A stretch of 64,000 bases of DNA from assembly GCF_002742625.1 (NCBI RefSeq), contig NZ_PEBF01000001.1, positions 1,178,001 to 1,242,000 on the forward strand, read 5' to 3'. A program made the position numbers and the translations under genes. This DNA is from Caulobacter sp. FWC2 (GTDB lineage: Bacteria; Pseudomonadota; Alphaproteobacteria; Caulobacterales; Caulobacteraceae). The notes beneath the pieces are model-generated. The model had not been told where the DNA came from, ran no database searches, and was given only the letters and a program-made list of their open reading frames with translations. Shown one piece after another: positions 19,945 to 28,345 of this stretch; the stretch's first letter is position 1, and the number at the start of each line of letters is the position of its first letter.

Positions 19945-19959
19945 TTAACCATACTTCAA
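19945..19959 (+). promoter_or_regulatory. CtrA box of fliX promoter
   Basis: TTAA-CCATACT-TCAA followed by G, one mismatch from TTAA-N7-TTAA. It lies 70-84 bp upstream of the fliX start, where a CtrA-activated class II flagellar promoter is expected. Confidence 0.6.
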
Positions 19960-20028
19960 GCGCGCCGATGGATATTGAAGACGCTGCGGGATAAGTGACT
20001 CGCGCGCACAGGCTTTTGGAGCTGTCGG

Positions 20029-20460
20029 ATGAAGGTTTCCAGCACGGGGGGCGTGGGGTCGACTGGCGCGTCGCGGGCCAGGCCGTCCGGCGGGTCGACG
20101 GGCTTTTCGCTGCCGTCCGTGAACGCCGCCAGCGGCGCGGCGAGCACCGCGTCGGTCGGCGGTCTGTCCGGCGTAGGCTCGGTCGACGCCCTGCTGGCTC
20201 TGCAGGCGATGGGCGAAGTCGGCAATCCGCTGGAGCGCAAACGTCGCGCCGTGCGTCGCGGCGAGCAGATCCTGGACTTGCTGGGCGATGTCCGAATCGG
20301 GCTGATCGACGGGGACATCTCGTCCGACACCCTGGACCGCCTGACCCGGGCCATCCGCGAGCAGCGGGAAAATACCGACGATCCCAACCTCGAGGGGATC
20401 CTCAACGAGATCGAGACGCGCGCCGCCGTCGAGCTGGCCAAGCTTCAGGCGCCTAGCTGA
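20029..20460 (+). CDS. fliX: Flagellar assembly regulator FliX
   Basis: 143-residue regulator that couples completion of the class II flagellar structure to FlbD/sigma-54 transcription in Caulobacter. It has a Ser/Gly/Thr-rich N-terminal third and a conserved C-terminal helical part (RRAVRRGEQILDLLGDVRIG, RLTRAIREQ, LNEIETRAAVELAKL). Identity is supported by the divergent arrangement with flgI and the upstream CtrA box. Confidence 0.92.
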   Translation: MKVSSTGGVGSTGASRARPSGGSTGFSLPSVNAASGAASTASVGGLSGVGSVDALLALQAMGEVGNPLERKRRAVRRGEQILDLLGDVRIGLIDGDISSDTLDRLTRAIREQRENTDDPNLEGILNEIETRAAVELAKLQAPS

Positions 20461-20600
20461 CATGGCCAGGGCGGGGATCGAAAACTCGGCTTTTCCCTGC
20501 CACGCTTGTCTTTCTCGCGCGTTTTGTATCTGTCGTCGCCGTGTTCACGGCCCTTTTGCGGGAGGCGCGCGACCTGAACGCGCCGCTCACGCGAGGTTCA

Positions 20601-20628
20601 TTGAACCCGGCTCACCTTTTGCTATAAG
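20601..20628 (+). promoter_or_regulatory. Probable sigma-70 type promoter of dksA
   Basis: TTGAAC (20601-20606), 16-bp spacer and TATAAG (20623-20628), followed by the perfect palindrome AGCCCTTAAGGGCT at 20634-20647 around the expected transcription start. The dksA ATG is at 20673. No protein gene lies in 20461-20672. Confidence 0.5.
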
Positions 20629-20633
20629 CACGC

Positions 20634-20647
20634 AGCCCTTAAGGGCT
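20634..20647. repeat. 14-bp perfect palindrome at the dksA transcription start region
   Basis: AGCCCTTAAGGGCT is self-complementary over 14 bases and sits 6 bp after the -10 element. It could be a repressor site or form a hairpin at the transcript 5' end. Confidence 0.5.
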
Positions 20648-20672
20648 GAGTTCATTGGGGCGTGAGGCGTTG

Positions 20673-21101
20673 ATGCAAACGGCCACTGTTCTTGTAGAGA
20701 AGTCTGGCTATCGTCCTTCCGACGACGAGCCTTTCATGAATGAACGGCAGCTTGAGTATTTCAAGGACAAGCTGCTGGCCTGGAAAGAGGAGATCCTTCG
20801 CGAATCTCGCGAAACGGTCGCCCATCTCCAGAAAGAAACCGAGAATCACGCCGATCTGGCTGATCGCGCGTCCTCGGAAACCGACCGGGCTCTCGAGCTC
20901 CGTACCCGCGATCGTCAACGGAAGCTGATCTCCAAGATCGACCAGGCCCTGCGCCGCGTCGAGGATGGCTCCTACGGCTATTGCGAGGAGACGGGCGAGC
21001 CCATCGGCCTGGCTCGACTGGATGCTCGCCCCACGGCGACCATGAGCGTCGAGGCCCAGGAACGCCACGAGCGCCGCGAACGCGTCCACCGCGACGACTA
21101 A
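20673..21101 (+). CDS. dksA: RNA polymerase-binding transcription factor DksA
   Basis: 142-residue secondary-channel protein that acts with ppGpp on RNA polymerase. The coiled-coil tip motif DxxDxA is intact (DLADRAS, residues 61-67). The zinc-finger region YGYCEETGEPIGLARLDARP keeps only the first cysteine (C104); the other three positions are T107, S125 and A128, so zinc binding is unlikely in the usual form. The ATG at 20673 has GAGG 6 bp upstream; a TTG at 20655 would add six residues. Followed by a terminator at 21145-21180. Confidence 0.93.
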   Translation: MQTATVLVEKSGYRPSDDEPFMNERQLEYFKDKLLAWKEEILRESRETVAHLQKETENHADLADRASSETDRALELRTRDRQRKLISKIDQALRRVEDGSYGYCEETGEPIGLARLDARPTATMSVEAQERHERRERVHRDD

Positions 21102-21144
21102 GCGCTGCTCGCCAAGGAAACTTGGGGCGACTGATGTGTTTCAA

Positions 21145-21180
21145 GCGGCCTTGGGTGGGGAGCCCAGGGCCGCTTTTGTT
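21145..21180 (+). terminator. Rho-independent terminator after dksA
   Basis: GCGGCCTTGGGT pairs with GCCCAGGGCCGC (one mismatch and one wobble) and is followed by TTTTGTTTG. It overlaps the leader of the antiporter gene. Confidence 0.8.
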
Positions 21181-21242
21181 TGGGCCGCTTTCGTTTTGGG
21201 ACCGGGCGCGTAAGGTCGTGCGCCGCCCCGGAGACACCGCGC

Positions 21243-22781
21243 TTGAGCTTTTTCGAGAGCCTGCTCGTCCTGCTGGCCGCCGCCGTCCTGCTGCTGCAGG
21301 TCTCGCGCCGGTTGAAGGCGCCGTATCCGGCCCTGCTGGCCGCTGCCGGCGTGTGCTTCGCCCTCGTCCCGGGTCTGCCGAAGATATCCATGGAGCCGCA
21401 CACGGCCCTGGCCCTGTTCCTCGCCCCGGTGCTGGTCGACGCGGCCTTCGACTTCCCGGTCGCCGATGTGCGCAAGATGTGGCGGCCGTTGTTCGCCCTG
21501 GCCATCGTGGCGGTGATCCTGAGCGCCGCCGCCGTGGCTTGGCTGGGCGTGGCCATGGTCGGCCTTCCCATCGCCGCCGCCTTGGCCCTGGGCGCGATCG
21601 TCGCCCCGCCCGACGCCGCCGCAGCCACCGCCATCCTCACCAGCGTGCGTTTGCCGCGCGGTTCGGTCGCCGTGCTGAAGGGCGAGAGCCTGCTGAACGA
21701 CGCCTCGGCACTGCTGCTGTTTTCGGCGGCCCTGGCTTTTCAGGCTCGCGGCGGCATCGACGCCGCCCTGGCCGTTAAGCTGACCCTGGCCGCCCCCGGC
21801 GGGGTGATCCTGGGGATCGTCCTGGCCCGGGTGCTGCGCTTCGTGAACCCGTTCGTGACTGGCACGCTGGGCGGCAACATGGCCGAGTTCGTCGCGTGCT
21901 TCGGGGCCTGGATCATCGCCGAGCGCCTCGGCCTGTCGGCGGTGCTGTGCCTGGTGGCGTTCGCCATGACGATCGCCCGCACGGCCGGTCTGCGCACGCC
22001 GCCCCGGATGCGCATCCACAGTTTCGCCGTCTGGACCTCGTCGGTGTTCCTGCTGAACGTCCTGGCCTTCCTGCTGATGGGTTTGCAGGCGCGGACGATC
22101 GTGGCGGACATGCCGCGCGACCGGCTGATGGAGGCGGCGGTCTTCGCCGCGGCGGTGGTTGGCTGCCTGGTCGTGGTGCGGATGGTCTGGGTGCTGACCT
22201 ATATCCGGCTGTCCCAGATCTTCCCGCGCTTGCGGGGCGACGCCTATCCGACGCCTAGCCTGCGCCACGGCGTGCTGGTCGGCTGGTGCGGCATGCGCGG
22301 CCTCGTCACCTTGGCGACCGCCTTCGCCCTGCCGGCCGACTTCCCGCAGCGCGACCTGATCGTGCTGACCGCCTTCGCCGTCGTTCTGGCCACGCTGGTG
22401 CTGCAGGGCCTGACCCTGTCACCACTGGTCCATCTGCTGGGCCTGGACGGCGAGAACGGCCTCGACGAGGAACTGGCCCGCACACGCGCCGACATGGCCG
22501 GCGCCGCCCTCAAGGCGCTGGAGGGCAAGACGGGCGCGGCCGCCGACCACTGGCGCTACCGCTTCGCTGCCGTCCCGACCACGATCCCGACGAGGGCCGG
22601 CGAACTGGAAGCGCGGCGAACCCTGGGCCTGAAGGCCCTCCGCCGCCAGCGTGAGCGGCTGGAAGAACTGCGCGACAGCCAGGCCGTCGGCGCCGACGCC
22701 TTTCTGGTCCTGCAGGAGGAGCTGGATTTCGAGGAGGTCTCGATAAGCCGCGAGGACGAACGGCAGATCGAGGAAAACTGA
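21243..22781 (+). CDS. Na+/H+ antiporter, CPA1 family
   Basis: 512-residue cation/proton antiporter with about 12 membrane segments and a cytoplasmic C-terminal tail from about residue 400. Family motifs are ALGAIVAPPDAAAATAIL (essential Asp), LKGESLLNDASALLLF and GWCGMRGLVTLATAFALP. The TTG at 21243 (MSFFESLLVLLAAAV) has GGAG nine bases upstream. Ion specificity cannot be read. It converges on the PPOX gene with a 3-bp gap. Confidence 0.88.
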   Translation: MSFFESLLVLLAAAVLLLQVSRRLKAPYPALLAAAGVCFALVPGLPKISMEPHTALALFLAPVLVDAAFDFPVADVRKMWRPLFALAIVAVILSAAAVAWLGVAMVGLPIAAALALGAIVAPPDAAAATAILTSVRLPRGSVAVLKGESLLNDASALLLFSAALAFQARGGIDAALAVKLTLAAPGGVILGIVLARVLRFVNPFVTGTLGGNMAEFVACFGAWIIAERLGLSAVLCLVAFAMTIARTAGLRTPPRMRIHSFAVWTSSVFLLNVLAFLLMGLQARTIVADMPRDRLMEAAVFAAAVVGCLVVVRMVWVLTYIRLSQIFPRLRGDAYPTPSLRHGVLVGWCGMRGLVTLATAFALPADFPQRDLIVLTAFAVVLATLVLQGLTLSPLVHLLGLDGENGLDEELARTRADMAGAALKALEGKTGAAADHWRYRFAAVPTTIPTRAGELEARRTLGLKALRRQRERLEELRDSQAVGADAFLVLQEELDFEEVSISREDERQIEEN

Positions 22782-22784
22782 GCG

Positions 22785-23399
22785 TCACCACATCGTCTTC
22801 GCGGCGCGATCCGGCCATTCACGGTCGTAGGTCTCGCCCCCGACCTCGCCGGCCGTGACCGCCGCCAGCATGGCGCCGGGCGTGGGCAGGGACCTCGGGT
22901 CGACCTGGCTTTCCGGCTTCCAGAGGCCCGAGCGGACGATGGCGCGGGCGCACTGGAAATAGGCTTCCACGACCGTGACCACCATGACCGTGCGCGGCGC
23001 CTTGCCGTCGACGGCGAAGCTTTCCAGCAGATCGGGATCGACGCTCAGCACCGCCCGGCCATTGACGCGGAAGGTCGTGCCCGAGCCCGGGATCAGGAAC
23101 AGCAGCGCCACGCGCGGATCGCGCACGACGTTGCGCAAGGAATCGATGCGGTTGTTGCCGCGCCGGTCGGGCAGCATCAGCGTCCTGGGATCGGCGATGC
23201 GGACGAAGCCGGGCAGGTCGCCGCGCGGGCTGCAGTCCAGGCCTTCGGGCCCGACGGTGGCCAGGGCCACGAATGGCGAGGCCTGGATCAAGGCCGCGTA
23301 GTGCGGGGTGATGTGGTCGGTGACCTTGACGGTCGAGGCGGGCGCGGGCTGTGGCTGATACAGCGTCTCAAGCGCCTCAACGGTAGTGATCTCGTACAT
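22785..23399 (-). CDS. Pyridoxamine 5'-phosphate oxidase-like flavoprotein
   Basis: 204-residue split-barrel protein predicted to bind FMN or F420 (MSMEG_1061-like group). Visible: PFVALATVGPEGLDCSPRGD, LMLPDRRGNNRIDSLRNVV, DPRVALLFLIPGSGTTFRVNG and CARAIVRSGLW. It is probably a reductase or oxidase of small molecules; it is not the vitamin B6 enzyme PdxH because the substrate residues are absent. Single gene. Confidence 0.82.
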   Translation of the reverse strand: MYEITTVEALETLYQPQPAPASTVKVTDHITPHYAALIQASPFVALATVGPEGLDCSPRGDLPGFVRIADPRTLMLPDRRGNNRIDSLRNVVRDPRVALLFLIPGSGTTFRVNGRAVLSVDPDLLESFAVDGKAPRTVMVVTVVEAYFQCARAIVRSGLWKPESQVDPRSLPTPGAMLAAVTAGEVGGETYDREWPDRAAKTMW

Positions 23400-23449
23400 C
23401 GCGTCCTCCCGTCACCAGAGCCTAGGGCCTTGGCGGACGGCGGACAATC

Positions 23450-23812
23450 TCAGGATAGGGCGGCGCGGGCGCAGGCCTCGCGCAGGCGGCGGGCCGAGAT
23501 CGGCTTGTCGACGATGGGGGTGAGGCGACCCTGCAACTGGTCGGCGTTGCCGGTGACATAGACGACGGGGATCCGGCCCAGCTGGCGTTGGATCGCCTCG
23601 ACGGCCTCCTCGCCGGTGCCGCCGACGATACGATAGTCGGCCGTTATCAGATCTGGCGGATTGGCCATGGCCAAGGCCAAGGCGTCCGACAGGCTGTCGG
23701 CAATATCGAAACTCGTGAAGCCCTGCTCCGCCAGGAGGGCTTCGACCTCGAACGCGACGAGGATTTCATCCTCGATAATCAACACGTGTCGGGCCTTCCC
23801 ACGCTCGGTCAT
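23450..23812 (-). CDS. Single-domain response regulator
   Basis: 120-residue CheY-like receiver with no output domain. Acidic pocket IIEDE (residues 12-16), phospho-acceptor D59 in ITADYRI and the conserved lysine in VDKPIS. The sequence RIVGGTGEEAVEAI after D59 resembles receivers that work with HWE/HisKA_2 kinases. ATG at 23812 chosen because the domain begins RHVLIIED; a start at 23869 would add an unconserved basic stretch. No kinase is adjacent; an HWE kinase lies 20 kb away at 44057. Confidence 0.85.
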   Translation of the reverse strand: MTERGKARHVLIIEDEILVAFEVEALLAEQGFTSFDIADSLSDALALAMANPPDLITADYRIVGGTGEEAVEAIQRQLGRIPVVYVTGNADQLQGRLTPIVDKPISARRLREACARAALS

Positions 23813-23986
23813 TCGCCGCAGCCTTCGTGATCGTCCCTGTCTCCAGTCAATGTCGCCACGCGTCGCCACGCCAGTCGCGTTTTCGTGATCTCCCTGAACG
23901 CAAAGGTTGTATTGGCCTGTTCGGCTGCGCTGCGTGGGAAAGCAGGCTATGGAAGGAAAAAATCAGAATTCGCAGGAGCGCCACCC

Positions 23987-24784
23987 TTGTCCCTGATCCT
24001 TACCGAGAAGCGCGGCCACGTCGCCATCCTCACCCTGAACCGCCCTGAGGCGATGAACGCCCTGGGCGCGCCGGGCGACGGCGACCAGGTGGCCGCCGCG
24101 TGCGAGGCGATCAATGACGACCAGGACATCCGCTGCGTGATCCTGACGGGCGCGGGCAAGGCCTTCTCGGCCGGCGGCGACGTCAAGGCGATGAAGGCGC
24201 GCGAGGGCGCGTTCGGCGGCAACGGCGTGGCCGTGCGCGACGGCTATCGCAAGAACATCCACCGCGTCGTGCGGGCCATCTATGGCCTGGAGGTTCCGTC
24301 TATCGCGGCGGTGAACGGCGCGGCGATCGGCCTGGGCTGCGACGTGGCCTGCATGACCGACATCCGCATCGCCGCCGACACCGCCAAGTTCGGCGTGACC
24401 TTCCTCAAGCTTGGCTTGATCCCCGGCGACGGCGGCGCCTGGCTGATGCCGCGCACCATCGGCATGAGCCGCGCGGCGGAACTGCTGTTCACCGGCGACG
24501 TCATCGACGCGGCCAAGGCCGCCGACTGGGGCCTGATCAGCAAGGCCGTGCCGGCCGACCAACTGATGGACGAGGCCCTGACGCTGGCCAATCGCATCGC
24601 CCAGCAGCCGCCGCACGCCCTGCGCATGGCCAAGAGCCTGCTCAAGCACGGCCAGACGGCCAGCTACGACACCCTGATGGAGATGAGCGCGGCCGCCCAA
24701 GCCATCGCCCACCACACCGAGGACCACATGGAAGGCGTCGACGCGATCCTCGAAAAGCGCGCGCCCGTGTTCAAGGGCGCTTGA
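23987..24784 (+). CDS. Crotonase (enoyl-CoA hydratase/isomerase) family protein
   Basis: 265-residue crotonase-fold enzyme acting on acyl-CoA. Oxyanion-hole motifs GAGKAFSAGGDVKAM and AAVNGAAIGLGCDVACMTDI are present, and FGVTFLKLGLIPGDGGAWLM follows. Both classical hydratase glutamates are replaced (Asp in GLGCD and Phe in GVTF), so straightforward hydratase activity is doubtful. The start is a TTG at 23987 with AGGAG eight bases upstream; the reading from 23885 adds 34 unconserved residues. Confidence 0.85.
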   Translation: MSLILTEKRGHVAILTLNRPEAMNALGAPGDGDQVAAACEAINDDQDIRCVILTGAGKAFSAGGDVKAMKAREGAFGGNGVAVRDGYRKNIHRVVRAIYGLEVPSIAAVNGAAIGLGCDVACMTDIRIAADTAKFGVTFLKLGLIPGDGGAWLMPRTIGMSRAAELLFTGDVIDAAKAADWGLISKAVPADQLMDEALTLANRIAQQPPHALRMAKSLLKHGQTASYDTLMEMSAAAQAIAHHTEDHMEGVDAILEKRAPVFKGA

Positions 24785-24788
24785 GGTC

Positions 24789-25391
24789 ATGGGTAAGGAA
24801 GCGAGCGGCGTCTGGGGTCAGCTGTCGGACGGCGACAGCGAGGGCAAGCTGCTGTGGGAGCCGCCGAAGCTGATCTTCCGCGGGGCCTATCGCGGGATCT
24901 ATCAGGGCCACGCCCTGAAGAACCTGCGAACGGAAGGCGATGACCTGGTGCTCAGCGACGGCACGCGCTTCACGCTGGCGCCCGGCCAGGCCGACAAGTG
25001 GCTGCACGCCATCCAGAACCCGCCCTCGCGCCTGGACAAGCTGGGCGTCAAACCGGGCATGACCGTGGTGGTCGACGGCGTCGAGGACGAGGACTTCCTG
25101 GCCGAGCTGTCCACCCGCGTCGAGCCCGTCGACGCCGACGAGGCCGATGGCGTCGACATCCTGTTCCTGGCGGCCGACGACCTGGCCGATCTCGATCGGC
25201 TGGAGGACCTGATGTGGACCCTGGGCGAGAAGGGCGCGATCTGGATCGTCTCCCAGAAGGGCAAGGGCGCGCCGCTCAAGGATACCGACGTGCTGACTGC
25301 CGCGCGCGGCTTTGGCCTGTCCGACACCAAGGTCTGCGCCTTCTCCAAAAGCCACACGGCGCTGCGCTTCGTCAGGCGCAAGAGCGCCTAG
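24789..25391 (+). CDS. Conserved protein, DUF3052-like
   Basis: 200 residues. The C-terminal part (DKLGVKPGMTVVVDG, then FLAELSTRVEP, DILFLAADDLADLDRLEDL and a strand-rich end GAIWIVSQKGKG) resembles the DUF3052 family of small Rossmann-like proteins without known function. The N-terminal 75 residues (GKLLWEPPKLIFRGAYRGIY) look like a separate beta-rich piece. It starts 4 bp after the crotonase gene, so it is likely co-transcribed with it. Confidence 0.6.
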   Translation: MGKEASGVWGQLSDGDSEGKLLWEPPKLIFRGAYRGIYQGHALKNLRTEGDDLVLSDGTRFTLAPGQADKWLHAIQNPPSRLDKLGVKPGMTVVVDGVEDEDFLAELSTRVEPVDADEADGVDILFLAADDLADLDRLEDLMWTLGEKGAIWIVSQKGKGAPLKDTDVLTAARGFGLSDTKVCAFSKSHTALRFVRRKSA

Positions 25392-25405
25392 AGCGGAGCG
25401 GGGCG

Positions 25406-26257
25406 ATGTTCGAGGTCCGCAGCCTTCGTCCATCGCCCCGTCTTTCGGCCTATGTCCGGGCATTCGAAGCCAGGACTCAACGCCTGGACGCCCAGGTCGT
25501 CCTGCGGCCCCTGCCGGCGCGGCCCGAACAGTTTCTCGAATTCTATCTGGCCGACCGCTATCGCGTCCGTGACGCAGCCACGGGCGCGGTCGATACGACT
25601 CCGGCGGCGGTGCTGGTCGGACCGCAGACCTTCCGGCGGGTCGACGTGCTGCTGGCCGGCGACCTTGATCTGTTCACGATCCAATTCACCCCGACGGGTT
25701 TCCACGCCCTGTTCGGCCATCCCGCGACCCTGCTCACCGATCAGGCCCACGCCGCCGACGCCGTGCTGGGGCGAGAGATCGCCGAGATTGGAGAGCGTCT
25801 GCAGGAAGCGGGAAGTCTCTCGCGCCGCGCCCTGATCGCCGAGGCCTGGCTCAACCGACGTCTCGACACGTGCGCGCCGGACCCGATCGCCTGGGCGGCC
25901 CGGCGGATGGAGGCCTTTCATGGCGGGGTTCGGGTCGCGGATCTGGCAGCCGCCGCGGACTTGGGCGAGCGGCAGTTCGAGCGGCGGTTCACCACCGCCG
26001 TCGGTGTCTCGCCCAAGCGCTATGCGCGCATCCTGCGGTTCCGCTCGGCCTTGCGGCTCAAGGGCGAGGAGGCCGAGAGCGGGTGGGCCGCCATCGCCCA
26101 GGCCGCCGGCTATGTCGACCAGGCTCACATGATCCACGAGTTCCGGGCCCTGTCCGGCGAGACGCCACAGCAGCTCATGCGCGCACTGGCCCCGGCGCGG
26201 GAGCGTCATTCGCCGGAGGTCGGAAATCTACAATCGACCGGTTCACCCGTCGCCTAG
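25406..26257 (+). CDS. AraC family transcriptional regulator
   Basis: 283 residues with a C-terminal double HTH: VADLAAAADLGERQFERRF and WAAIAQAAGYVDQAHMIHEF, ending SGETPQQLMRAL. The N-terminal domain (RPLPARPEQFLEFYLADRY, GPQTFRRVDVLLAGDLDLFT) is the type often found in AraC regulators of unknown ligand. ATG at 25406 with GGAG upstream. The exported SnoaL-like protein gene follows 27 bp later and may be co-expressed. Confidence 0.85.
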   Translation: MFEVRSLRPSPRLSAYVRAFEARTQRLDAQVVLRPLPARPEQFLEFYLADRYRVRDAATGAVDTTPAAVLVGPQTFRRVDVLLAGDLDLFTIQFTPTGFHALFGHPATLLTDQAHAADAVLGREIAEIGERLQEAGSLSRRALIAEAWLNRRLDTCAPDPIAWAARRMEAFHGGVRVADLAAAADLGERQFERRFTTAVGVSPKRYARILRFRSALRLKGEEAESGWAAIAQAAGYVDQAHMIHEFRALSGETPQQLMRALAPARERHSPEVGNLQSTGSPVA

Positions 26258-26284
26258 CGTCAATCGGCGGCGCGGGAGGCGGGC

Positions 26285-26800
26285 ATGATGGACAGGCGGA
26301 CGATCCTGGCGATGGGAGGCTTGACGATGGCGGCGGAGATCTTGGGGATGACGACGAGCGCGGCTGCGGGGACGCCGGAGATCGAGGGCCTGATCAAGGC
26401 CTATTTCGACGCCTGGAACGCCAACGCGCCCGAGCGGTTCGCGGACATCTTCTGGCCCGATGGTTCGTGGGTCAATGTCGTGGGCATGCACTGGCGGGGG
26501 CGCGACCAGGTCGTGTTCGCGCACGTCGCCTTCCTCAAGACCATCTTCAAGGACTGCAAGCAGACCCTGGTTTCGACCGAGTCGCGCCTGGTGGCGCCGG
26601 GCGTGGCCCTGGCGGTGGTCACCCTGATCCAGGACGCCTATGTCACGCCCGATGGCCATTCGATGCCGCGCGCCCACGACCGCCTGACGCTGATGGCGGT
26701 GGAGCGCGAAGGGGCCTGGCGGTTCATCCATGGCCACAACACGATCGTCAACGATCAGGCCGCCAACAACGACCCCGTCTTGCGGATGAAGGTGGGCTAG
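26285..26800 (+). CDS. SnoaL/DUF4440-like protein with N-terminal signal
   Basis: 171 residues. The first 28 (DRRTILAMGGLTMAAEILG...AAA) look like a signal peptide, possibly Tat-type with a DRR start. The rest is a NTF2-like fold of the SgcJ/EcaC type: IEGLIKAYFDAWNANAPERFADIFWPDGS, GRDQV and the C-terminal EREGAWRFIHGHNTIV. The family includes polyketide cyclases and ketosteroid-isomerase-like enzymes; a specific activity cannot be assigned. Start at 26285 or the adjacent ATG at 26288. Confidence 0.72.
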   Translation: MMDRRTILAMGGLTMAAEILGMTTSAAAGTPEIEGLIKAYFDAWNANAPERFADIFWPDGSWVNVVGMHWRGRDQVVFAHVAFLKTIFKDCKQTLVSTESRLVAPGVALAVVTLIQDAYVTPDGHSMPRAHDRLTLMAVEREGAWRFIHGHNTIVNDQAANNDPVLRMKVG

Positions 26801-26804
26801 CGGA

Positions 26805-28295
26805 TCAGGCCGGTTCCATCGCCTTCACAGGCTTGGCTTTCGCCTCGGCCTTACGGCCGAACTGCATGACCCCGTCCTCGACCTTGCCCAGGCGCAGCGC
26901 GGCCAAGTCCAGGGCGTAGTTCTGGTGGACCTTCCACGGCTTGCGCAGCCCCTGCTTGGGGAACTGGCCGATGGAGCGGGTGACGTAGCCTGACGAGAAG
27001 TCGAGCCACGGCGCAACCTCCATCTCGCCGTCGACGCGGGGCACGCAGAAGTCGGTGCGCGTGCGGGTCATGTGGTTCAGCAGGCGGCAGACATATTCGC
27101 TGGTCAGGTCGGCCTTCAGCGTCCAGCTGGCGTTTGTGTAGCCGAACGCCGAGGCCAGGTTCGGCACGTCGCTGAACATCATGCCCTTGTAGCTCATCGA
27201 CTGGGACAGATCGGCGACCTTGCCGTCGACCACGACCTCCATGCCGCTCAGTAGCTGCATCTGCAGGCCCGTGGCCGTGACGATGACGTCGGCGTCGAGG
27301 GTCTTGCCGGACCTCAGCTGGATCCCGGTTTCAGTGAAGGTCTCGATGTGGTCGGTGACGACAGAGCTGGCGCCCGACTTGATCGAGTCGAACAGGTCGG
27401 CGTCCGGCACCAGGCACAGGCGCTGGTCCCATGGATTATAGCGCGGCGTGAAGTGCGTGCCGATGTCGTAGTCGGGCCCCAGGTGGTCGCGGACCATGCC
27501 CAGCAGCCGTTCCTTGACCTTTTCCGGCTTCTTGCGGGCCATGTTGAAGAACAGCATCTGGAAGAGGACGTTCTTCCAGCGGGTGAGGCCGTAGGCGGTC
27601 ATGGCCGGCAGCTTGGAGCGCAGCCAGTTGGCGACGCCGTCCTCGGCCGGACGCGAGACCACATAGGTCGGCGAGCGCTGCAGCATAACGACGTGGCTGG
27701 CCGTCTTGGCCATCTCGGGCACCAGGGTCACGGCGGTGGCGCCGCTGCCGATCACCACGACCTTCTTGCCGGCGTAGTCCAGGCCTTCCGGCCAGAGCTG
27801 CGGGTGGACGATCTTTCCCTGGAAGCGATCCACGCCCGGGAAGTCGGGCGTATAGCCGGACGAATAGCGGTAGTAGCCAGAGCACATGTAGAGGAAGCCG
27901 CACGTGAACTGGACGATCTGACCGTCGTGCTCGGCCTCTACGGTCCAGGTCGCGGTCTGCGTCGACCAGCTGGCCCGCTTGACCATGTGCTTGAAGTGGA
28001 TATGGCGGTCGACGTCGTGCTCGCGGGCGGTTTCGCGCACGTAGCCCAGAATTGACGGCCCGTCGGCGATGGCCTTGGCGGCCTTCCACGGCTTGAAGCT
28101 GTAGCCCAGGGTGTACATGTCGCTGTCGGAGCGGATGCCGGGATAGCGGAACAGGTCCCAGGTGCCGCCGATCGCCTCGCGTCCTTCCAGGATCGCATAG
28201 GTCTTGCCGGGGCAGTGCTTCTTCAGGTGATAGGCCGCGCCGATCCCTGAAAGCCCCGCGCCCACGATCAGGACGTCGACATGTTCGATGGTCAT
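26805..28295 (-). CDS. Flavin-containing monooxygenase (Baeyer-Villiger/FMO class B type)
   Basis: 496-residue NADPH- and FAD-dependent monooxygenase. First Rossmann motif VLIVGAGLSGIGAAYHL (residues 8-24), the class B fingerprint FxGxxxHxxxW as FQGKIVHPQLW (about residue 155), and the second Rossmann motif KVVVIGSGATAVTLVPEM. The FRYPGIRSDSDMYTLGYSF stretch is typical of the FMO-like group that includes ketone monooxygenases. It is divergent from an EamA transporter gene, with a perfect operator-like palindrome between them. Confidence 0.9.
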   Translation of the reverse strand: MTIEHVDVLIVGAGLSGIGAAYHLKKHCPGKTYAILEGREAIGGTWDLFRYPGIRSDSDMYTLGYSFKPWKAAKAIADGPSILGYVRETAREHDVDRHIHFKHMVKRASWSTQTATWTVEAEHDGQIVQFTCGFLYMCSGYYRYSSGYTPDFPGVDRFQGKIVHPQLWPEGLDYAGKKVVVIGSGATAVTLVPEMAKTASHVVMLQRSPTYVVSRPAEDGVANWLRSKLPAMTAYGLTRWKNVLFQMLFFNMARKKPEKVKERLLGMVRDHLGPDYDIGTHFTPRYNPWDQRLCLVPDADLFDSIKSGASSVVTDHIETFTETGIQLRSGKTLDADVIVTATGLQMQLLSGMEVVVDGKVADLSQSMSYKGMMFSDVPNLASAFGYTNASWTLKADLTSEYVCRLLNHMTRTRTDFCVPRVDGEMEVAPWLDFSSGYVTRSIGQFPKQGLRKPWKVHQNYALDLAALRLGKVEDGVMQFGRKAEAKAKPVKAMEPA

Positions 28296-28345
28296 CCGCT
28301 TCCGCCCATTTGCTCCGCCCGCCGGTTGACCCGGCGTGGTCGTAT

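Noticed and set aside
24998..26257. A 419-codon reading of the AraC regulator with a long N-terminal extension
   Set aside because: The extension is a wrong-frame reading of the DUF3052-like gene; the ATG at 25406 starts the conserved domain.
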